Shown here: piece after piece, positions 41,528-47,297 of the stretch
Position numbering within the stretch: position 1 is the first letter of the stretch
Layout: each line of letters begins with the position of its first letter
Source: Candidatus Magasanikbacteria bacterium RIFOXYD2_FULL_41_14
Lineage (GTDB): Bacteria > Patescibacteriota > Patescibacteriia > Magasanikbacterales > GWA2-37-8
Assembly (NCBI GenBank): GCA_001784475.1
Contig: MFRE01000004.1
Span: 1 to 47,297, forward strand
Reading direction: 5' to 3'
DNA length: 47,297 nt
Made by a program: the position numbers and the translations under genes
The notes under the pieces: model-generated
Databases searched by the model: none
The model's input: the letters and a program-made list of their open reading frames with translations, nothing else
What the model was told of the DNA's origin: nothing

Positions 41528-42966
41528 AAAAAAAGAATAATTAAAATGTAAGCCAAAATCATTAAATAAATTGATAAAGAAATTTCACGGGACGCAAACC
41601 ACAACCCCCCGAGCCAATTTACTATTAGTATAACATATTTTAACCCCAAATGGGCAATAAACGCAAAAATCTGCCCTAACGGTAAAAAAATTAAACCAAA
41701 TACCGTGGCCACAAAACCGGACAGCATTAAAAACGGAATTACCCATAAAATTAATAAATTTGATAATGGCGCGACCAGAGATACTTTACCGAATTGATAC
41801 GCGAGCAAAGGCAAAGTCAAAATTATCGCCCCCATCGTGGCGCATAAAATATTATCTTCTGAAACTTTAAAAATTTCCGCCAAACTCGGACCCAAATACA
41901 TCACGCCCACCACTGCCAAAAATGATAGCTGAAAGCCGGCATCATAAAAAATTACCAGAGGTTTGAATGCTACCATTATCGTCGCTGCCAAAACAAGCGC
42001 ATTAAACGAACGATTGGGACGACCAAATAGTTGCGCGGTCAAACCGACAACTGCAAGCAAGGCCGCGCGCGTAACCGACGCGGTCGCGCCGGTAAAAATT
42101 ACAAAAATAAATAAAATTATTGCCGATAACCAAATTGCCTGCCGCCGCCAAAATCCAACAAAAATTAATCCAGCCAAAACTGCGACCACAATGACCGAGG
42201 TGTTGTAACCCGACACCGCGATAATGTGAGTAAGTCCGGTGCGATTAAAATTATTTAATAATTCCGCTGGCAATGCTGATTTTTCGCCATACAACAACCC
42301 CGCCATTAATCCTGCTTCTGGCTCAGGCCAAAGTAATTTTATTTTTTCGCCAACCAACTCTTTTAAAGAAAAAACCCCGGCTTTAATTTTGTTTCCACCA
42401 AATCCGGACAAAAGCGCGACATCGGGCAATTTACAAATGGCATACACACCCTTATTTAATAAATATTTATCATAACGAAAATCATTGTATGGCTCGGGAG
42501 CGCTGAATTGGCAATTTAATCGCCAACGATCACCATAATGATATATTGGATACAAATTGTAGGCAACCAAAATTCTGCCATGATAATTATCTGCCTTAAA
42601 AAAATATCGGCCCGATTTGTCCACTTCCACCACTGCCCCCTCTACTGTAAATTGCCGACCGATTAAACTGGTTATTTCGCTAAGATTGCCAGACGGTAAA
42701 ACTGACAACGCGCGCCAGCTGCCGAGACAAAACAACAACAAACAAATTGCCCCAAAACGACCAGCATTATTTTTAAAAAATAATGTTAATAAAAAAATTA
42801 CTATTAAAAAAAATATAAAAAGAATTTTTTTAAGAGATATTATAAGAGATACATCGTTTTCTAACAAAGAAAATATTCCCACCCCCAAAATAAAAAAACC
42901 GCAGTAAATCAAAAAACTGCGGCTTTTAGAATTATAAATTTTTTCTGCCCCCTCCTTTAGGTTCAT
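41461..42966 (-). CDS. comEC: ComEC/Rec2 competence channel domain protein (no MBL domain)
   Basis: 501 aa; GLMAGLLYGEKSALPAELLNNFNRTGLTHIIAVSGYNTSVIVV, ATASVTRAALLAVVGLTAQLFGRPNRSFNAL; C-terminus SFPRKRESSGGQSSGSPFSRG is repeat-encoded. Confidence 0.93.
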   Translation of the reverse strand: MNLKEGAEKIYNSKSRSFLIYCGFFILGVGIFSLLENDVSLIISLKKILFIFFLIVIFLLTLFFKNNAGRFGAICLLLFCLGSWRALSVLPSGNLSEITSLIGRQFTVEGAVVEVDKSGRYFFKADNYHGRILVAYNLYPIYHYGDRWRLNCQFSAPEPYNDFRYDKYLLNKGVYAICKLPDVALLSGFGGNKIKAGVFSLKELVGEKIKLLWPEPEAGLMAGLLYGEKSALPAELLNNFNRTGLTHIIAVSGYNTSVIVVAVLAGLIFVGFWRRQAIWLSAIILFIFVIFTGATASVTRAALLAVVGLTAQLFGRPNRSFNALVLAATIMVAFKPLVIFYDAGFQLSFLAVVGVMYLGPSLAEIFKVSEDNILCATMGAIILTLPLLAYQFGKVSLVAPLSNLLILWVIPFLMLSGFVATVFGLIFLPLGQIFAFIAHLGLKYVILIVNWLGGLWFASREISLSIYLMILAYILIILFLSFPRKRESSGGQSSGSPFSRG

Positions 42967-42979
42967 ACTGTCACAAACA

Positions 42980-43013
42980 TTGTCATTCCGAGCATAGCGA
43001 GGAATCTCTGTCC
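42980..43013 (+). repeat. Terminal inverted repeat (left) of GIY-YIG cassette
   Basis: ttgtcattccgagcatagcgaggaatctctgtcc. Confidence 0.88.
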
Positions 43014-43018
43014 GGCAA

Positions 43019-43318
43019 TTACTCTTTACTAATTAAATCATTATATAAATCTCGCCAGGTCGGATTTGTGTCCTTTATTAATTTTACTTTCTTTTCTCGG
43101 CGCCACCCTTTTAACTCTTTCTCTCTCGCAATCGCCACATTTATATCTGTAAACCATTCATAATACACCAACTTTTTTATTTGATATTTTTTACTAAAAC
43201 CTTCAAACACTCCATCTTTATGTTGCTCAACCCTCTTAACTAAATCACTGGTAACACCAATATAAAGCACATATGAAACACTGGACATTATGTAAACATA
43301 ATAATTGTGTTGTTTCAT
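43019..43318 (-). CDS. GIY-YIG nuclease superfamily protein
   Basis: MKQHNYYVYIMSSVSYVLYIGVTSDLVKRVEQHKDGVFEGFSKKYQIKKLVYYEWF...AIAREKELKGWRREKKVKLI; start trimmed because upstream ORF sequence is repeat plus leuS 3' end. Confidence 0.92.
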   Translation of the reverse strand: MKQHNYYVYIMSSVSYVLYIGVTSDLVKRVEQHKDGVFEGFSKKYQIKKLVYYEWFTDINVAIAREKELKGWRREKKVKLIKDTNPTWRDLYNDLISKE

Positions 43319-43328
43319 ATTTCTGATT

Positions 43329-43363
43329 GGACAGAGATCCCTCACATTCGTTCGGGATGACAA
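43329..43363 (-). repeat. Terminal inverted repeat (right) of GIY-YIG cassette
   Basis: Reverse complement ttgtcatcccgaacgaatgtgagggatctctgtcc matches the left copy. Confidence 0.88.
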
Positions 43364-43368
43364 CGTGA

Positions 43369-46300
43369 TTAAATAACTATACTCACGAGCTTCCCTTTCA
43401 CATAAATCACTTTCTTCGGCTCTTTGCCCTCTAACCATTTTTGGATTTTTTCAGTTCCGAGCGCCTGCGCTTTGACATCGGCTTCGGAAATATCAACTGG
43501 CACAATTATTTCATCGCGTAGTTTACCATTTACTTGAACGACAACGGTAATTTCGGAATGTTGAATTTTAGTTGGGTCGTGTTTTGGCCAAGCGGATTTG
43601 AAAATACTTTCTTTGTTGCCTAACTCGGCCCAAAGTTCTTCGGCTATGTGAGGTGCGAAGGGGGCGAGAAGTTGCAAGAATGAAGCGAAGGATTGAAGAC
43701 TTAAGACTGAAGATTGCGAGGCCTCGTTCACAAAAATCATTAACTGTGAAATTGCAGTATTAAAATGCAACGCCTGAATATCTTCCCCGACTTTTTTAAT
43801 TGTTTGATTCAACAATATTTCCAACTTAGCATTTTTGTCATTTCGAATCCCCGTCGCAGTGGGTGAGAAATCTCTGTCATGTCGGGATGGAGATCCCTCG
43901 TCGGCGCGAGCCTCGCTCGGGATGACAAGTGAAGTGCGAGGATCACTCGGGATGACAGACAAAGAAAGATTCCAAACTTTCTCTAAAAATCTTCGGCAAC
44001 CGATAACGCCTTTCGTACTCCATGCACAAGCTTGATCAAACGGTCCCATAAACATTTCGTACAAGCGCATTGAATCCGCGCCAAATTCAGCCACGACATC
44101 ATCGGGATTAATTACATTATTCCAACGCTTGCTCATCTTGCGCCCGTCTTCGGCTAAAATCAAACCGACATTTTGCAATTTGGTAAATGGCTCCACAGAA
44201 TTTACCACGCCAATATCAAACAAAAACTTATGCCAAAAGCGCGCGTAAATTAAATGTCGCGTCGCGTGCTCGGCACCGCCTACATATAAATCCACCGGAT
44301 TCCAATAATTTATTTTTTCTTTGTTCCATTCAAATTTACTACCAAATTTCATCGCATACGCAAGGTAGTACCAACACGAACCAGCCCACTGTGGCATAGT
44401 ATTGGTTTCGCGCTTAGCCGGCCCGCCACAATGAGGACATAATGTATTCACCCACTTATCAATTCCCGCGAGTGGCGATTCCCCGGTTCCAGTCGGTTCA
44501 TAATTTTTTACTTTTGGTAATTCAAGTGGCAGGTCTTTTTCCGGAATTGGGTACCATCCTAAATTTAATTTACTTACTTCTGGAAATTCTCCCAGTATCT
44601 CTGGCAACTCTAAAATACCCGCACTTTTATTAAAATGGCCTTTGTTGTGAAATTTTCTTACAGCCAAAACTAAGCCAACATAATCACTTACAACATCCAT
44701 CGGTATGTAAGGATCATTATCTGACAAATACAAAGTTGTTGCATTAACCAATTCATTTACTTTCTCAAGATCAATTTTTTCTTTATTTAATCTACGAACA
44801 CTTTCAATTGATTCTTCGCTACAACCAACCGCGCCCAACGCTTTCCAACTACTTTCATTTTGACTTGGGCCAGTCGGACCAACCATAATCAACTTTTCGA
44901 CATACCAGCCATTCTCTTCAATATATTTACAAGCAAAACGCGCGCCAAAACTATGACCAACAATAAATAATTTATCACCTTGTGTTATTGGTAATTTTTT
45001 TAATTCATTGATCCATTCTCCAAAATTAACTTCACTTTCAGAATTTGATAAATTTGGTGTTAACACTTCATATCCACGCTCAGTCATTTCTTTTTTAAAC
45101 CACGGAACCCAATTTTCTTCTGCACTACCATAAATACCATGAATGTATAAAATTTTTGGCTTTCTCTGCGCGCATTTATCACAATGCACCAAAGGAATCG
45201 GCTCGCCCCAATAACGTTGGCGCGAAAAAACCCAATCACGAAGTTTATATTGAATTTTCCTCTGGCCCAATCCTTTTTCTTCCAGCCATTTAATCATTTT
45301 TTCTTTAGCTTCTTTTGTTTCAAGACCGTTTAAAAAGCCAGAGTTAATAGCGACACCATCATCAACAAAACACACTTTCTCTACGCCAAAAACTCTCTTG
45401 ATCATTTCATGTTCACCGCCATCTACTGGATTTTTTAAAAATACTTCCATTATTTCTTCTTCTTTCAACCACAATACATCAAACCGAGCATCTTCACCTT
45501 TAACTTCTTTTTTATCTTCATTGATTAATTCAACAACATAACACCTGAATGGCTTTATTCGATTTTCCTTTTTATATAACGCATAAAAATTAGCCTCTAT
45601 CTCACCTAAAAACTCCTTTATCGTATAATTGGCATACCCAGTCTCCTCGCCGATCTCTCGAGTCAGAGCCGAAACATCATCTTCGTTGCTTTCTACACCA
45701 CCACCGGGTAATCTATATTCTTTAGTTATATTATCATATAAAGCGAGATATTTATTCTTATTTTTAATAATAGCACCAACACAAACTTTTCTTACGGCCG
45801 CGTTGATACGATCTCCAATTTGCTTTGCAACAACATTCGCAACTCTAATTCCATATTTTTTTGCAAATTCAAAATCCCGCTCATCGTGTGCTGGCACTGC
45901 CATAATCGCGCCGGTTCCGTAATTACCCAAAACATAATCCGCCACAAAAATCGGTAACTCTTCGCCATTTACCGGATTGACCGCTTTGACACCTTTTAAT
46001 TCCACACCGGTTTTTTCTTTTTGCAATTCAGTGCGTTCCAAAGTTGTTTTCTTTTTTGCTTGAGCGAGATATGCATCAACTTCATCAATATTATTAATCT
46101 TCAATCGAAGCTCATCAATCATTTTATTTTCTGGAGCAACAACGCAATATGTTGCGCCGAATAATGTGTCGGGACGAGTGGTGAAAACTTCAAATGAATT
46201 ACTCCAACCGCCCCCGGCCTCGAGGCCGACCCCTCCTCGGGCAGGAGGGGTGACAACGTTTCCCCTCCTTTCGAAGGAGGGGCTAGGGGTGGTTGTCGTC

Positions 46301-47013
46301 GACACGACAGAAAATTTAACAATTGCGCCTTCGGATTTTCCAATCCAATTCCTCTGCATTTCCTTAATTGACTCAGGCCACTCTTTCAATAATTCAATAT
46401 CATTTAGCAAACGCTCAGCATAATCGGTAATTTTCAACACCCATTGGCGCAGAGGTTTTTGTTCTACCACACTACCACAGCGCTCGCATTTGCCATCTTC
46501 CAAATCTTCATTAGCCAAACCGGTTTTGCACGACGGACACCAATTGATCGGCTCGTAGGATTCAAACGCCAGACCCTTTTTAAATAATTGTAAAAATATC
46601 CACTGCGTCCATTTATAATATTCCGGGTCAGTCGTGTTGACTTCCCGATCCCAATCATAAGTAAAACCCAAAAGACCCAATTGTTTTTTAAAAACTTTTA
46701 TATTTTCGGCAGTCGCCTCGGCCGGATGAACTTTATTTTTCAAAGCGTAATTTTCCGCCGGCAAACCAAACGCGTCCCAACCCATCGGATGCAAAACATT
46801 ATATCCTTGCATCATCTTTTGGCGCGCGACAATGTCGGTGGCGATGTAACCCTTCGGGTGGCCAACGTGCAAACCCGCTCCGGACGGATATGGGAACATA
46901 TCCAGGACATAGTATTTTGGCTTGTCCGAACTTTCGTTAGTTTTATAAATTTTATTTTTCTCCCAAGATTTTTTCCACTTAGATTCTATTTTTTTATGAT
47001 CGTATTTTGGCAT
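43369..47013 (-). CDS. leuS: Leucyl-tRNA synthetase with NUDIX and alpha/beta-hydrolase domain insertions plus repeat insertions
   Basis: HVGHPKGY (HIGH), TTRPDTLFGATY, AVPAHDERDFEFA (editing), RDWVFSRQRYWGEPIP, EDGRKMSKRWNNVI (KMSKS); 1214 aa. Confidence 0.97.
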   Translation of the reverse strand: MPKYDHKKIESKWKKSWEKNKIYKTNESSDKPKYYVLDMFPYPSGAGLHVGHPKGYIATDIVARQKMMQGYNVLHPMGWDAFGLPAENYALKNKVHPAEATAENIKVFKKQLGLLGFTYDWDREVNTTDPEYYKWTQWIFLQLFKKGLAFESYEPINWCPSCKTGLANEDLEDGKCERCGSVVEQKPLRQWVLKITDYAERLLNDIELLKEWPESIKEMQRNWIGKSEGAIVKFSVVSTTTTPSPSFERRGNVVTPPARGGVGLEAGGGWSNSFEVFTTRPDTLFGATYCVVAPENKMIDELRLKINNIDEVDAYLAQAKKKTTLERTELQKEKTGVELKGVKAVNPVNGEELPIFVADYVLGNYGTGAIMAVPAHDERDFEFAKKYGIRVANVVAKQIGDRINAAVRKVCVGAIIKNKNKYLALYDNITKEYRLPGGGVESNEDDVSALTREIGEETGYANYTIKEFLGEIEANFYALYKKENRIKPFRCYVVELINEDKKEVKGEDARFDVLWLKEEEIMEVFLKNPVDGGEHEMIKRVFGVEKVCFVDDGVAINSGFLNGLETKEAKEKMIKWLEEKGLGQRKIQYKLRDWVFSRQRYWGEPIPLVHCDKCAQRKPKILYIHGIYGSAEENWVPWFKKEMTERGYEVLTPNLSNSESEVNFGEWINELKKLPITQGDKLFIVGHSFGARFACKYIEENGWYVEKLIMVGPTGPSQNESSWKALGAVGCSEESIESVRRLNKEKIDLEKVNELVNATTLYLSDNDPYIPMDVVSDYVGLVLAVRKFHNKGHFNKSAGILELPEILGEFPEVSKLNLGWYPIPEKDLPLELPKVKNYEPTGTGESPLAGIDKWVNTLCPHCGGPAKRETNTMPQWAGSCWYYLAYAMKFGSKFEWNKEKINYWNPVDLYVGGAEHATRHLIYARFWHKFLFDIGVVNSVEPFTKLQNVGLILAEDGRKMSKRWNNVINPDDVVAEFGADSMRLYEMFMGPFDQACAWSTKGVIGCRRFLEKVWNLSLSVIPSDPRTSLVIPSEARADEGSPSRHDRDFSPTATGIRNDKNAKLEILLNQTIKKVGEDIQALHFNTAISQLMIFVNEASQSSVLSLQSFASFLQLLAPFAPHIAEELWAELGNKESIFKSAWPKHDPTKIQHSEITVVVQVNGKLRDEIIVPVDISEADVKAQALGTEKIQKWLEGKEPKKVIYVKGKLVSIVI
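43837..43956. repeat. Family-1-related repeats inside leuS 3' region
   Basis: gtcatttcgaatccccgtcgcagtgggtgagaaatctctgtcatgtcgggatggagatccctcgtcggcgcgagcctcgctcgggatgac...gaggatcactcgggatgac; encodes SVIPSDPRTSLVIPSEARADEGSPSRHDRDFSPTATGIRND. Confidence 0.88.
44590..45165 (-). other. Alpha/beta-hydrolase (RBBP9/YdeN-like) domain inserted in LeuS Zn-domain region
   Basis: KPKILYIHGIYGSAEENWVPWFKKEM...LFIVGHSFGARFACKYIEE (GxSxG)...YLSDNDPYIPMDVV...KGHFN. Confidence 0.85.
45385..45800 (-). other. NUDIX hydrolase domain inserted in LeuS CP1/editing domain
   Basis: Exact Nudix box GGVESNEDDVSALTREIGEETGY (Gx5Ex7REUxEExGU). Confidence 0.93.
46207..46296. repeat. Family-2 repeat pair inside leuS 5' region
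   Basis: cccctcctcgggcaggaggggtgacaacgtttcccctcctttcgaaggaggggctaggggtgg; encodes TTTTPSPSFERRGNVVTPPARGGVGLEAGGG. Confidence 0.88.
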
Positions 47014-47027
47014 ATTTTTTTTATTTA

Positions 47028-47086
47028 CCCGCCGAGTTTACGGGTGACACAGAGCCGAATGGTTGTGCGATGTACCGAAAGGCGGG
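47028..47086 (-). promoter_or_regulatory. Candidate structured leuS leader
   Basis: Long-range stem cccgcc/ggcggg enclosing gcc-gaat-ggt...acc-gaaa-ggc hairpin, ending ~15 nt before leuS ATG. Confidence 0.35.
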
Positions 47087-47142
47087 CCATTAAACGGTAA
47101 TCGTATTGTACTAAAATATAGGAAAAAAGGCAAGAAAAACAA

Positions 47143-47172
47143 AACATCCGCCAATTGACGGATGTTTTTTCT
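47143..47172. terminator. Hairpin terminator
   Basis: aaacatccgccaattgacggatgttttttc. Confidence 0.75.
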
Positions 47173-47199
47173 CCTTTAATTCCAATAATTTAGAAACAA

Positions 47200-47297
47200 G
47201 GGAGATTAGGTTGGCGCGCTGGATACAAATTGGCGCCTAACCTTTCTTGCCAGAGGACCTGGCGTAGAGGAAAGCGCCCACCAAACAAACGGCGGGC
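47200..47297 (+). ncRNA. Possible 5' part of RNase P RNA (truncated by window end)
   Basis: Hairpin ggttggcgc...gcgcctaacc, hairpin gccaggaggacctggc-like, followed by GAGGAAAG + GCCC resembling CR-I GAGGAAAGUCCGGGC. Confidence 0.35.

Larger units (their letters stand above)
42980..43363. mobile_element. Compact inverted-repeat-bounded GIY-YIG cassette (putative)
   Basis: Inverted ~35-bp repeats at both ends; the GIY-YIG ORF fills the interior with 5- and 10-nt gaps. Confidence 0.6.

Noticed and set aside
43319-43438. Extended N-terminus of the GIY-YIG ORF (MVRGQRAEESDLC...)
   Set aside because: This part is the inverted repeat plus the antisense-frame leuS 3' end; the conserved domain starts at MKQHNYYVYIM (43318).

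Overview
This 47.3 kb window looks chromosomal and probably derives from a CPR/Patescibacteria genome (inferred from gene content and style). Almost every gene is on the minus strand. Main contents: (1) tRNA-Ser(GCU). (2) A roughly 21 kb cluster resembling a type IV secretion apparatus: PrgI-like protein, TraC/VirB4 N-domain protein, VirB4-type ATPase, a 1643-aa VirB6-like membrane/coiled-coil protein, a 2767-aa Cys-rich secreted protein and a Ca-binding-repeat protein. (3) Housekeeping genes: rsmA, tsaC/Sua5, prfB, groES-groEL behind a CIRCE-like operator, yidC, nusA and leuS. (4) Competence genes: comF, and comEC split into channel and MBL-nuclease ORFs. (5) An AbrB/RelE-type toxin-antitoxin pair. 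The most unusual layer is a set of dispersed GC-rich palindromic repeats that repeatedly sit in-frame inside conserved genes (comF, rsmA twice, comEC, the MBL ORF, leuS twice, tsaC). Two families each bracket a small nuclease module with inverted copies. One is a compact 384-bp inverted repeat-GIY-YIG-inverted repeat cassette wedged between leuS and comEC. The other is a DUF559 (Vsr-like) nuclease domain flanked by 38-bp inverted repeats and inserted in-frame in tsaC/Sua5. leuS also carries in-frame NUDIX and alpha/beta-hydrolase domains. My leading hypothesis is a family of repeat-bounded, ORF-tolerant nuclease mobile elements. No database search was possible; all family calls are from motif recognition.
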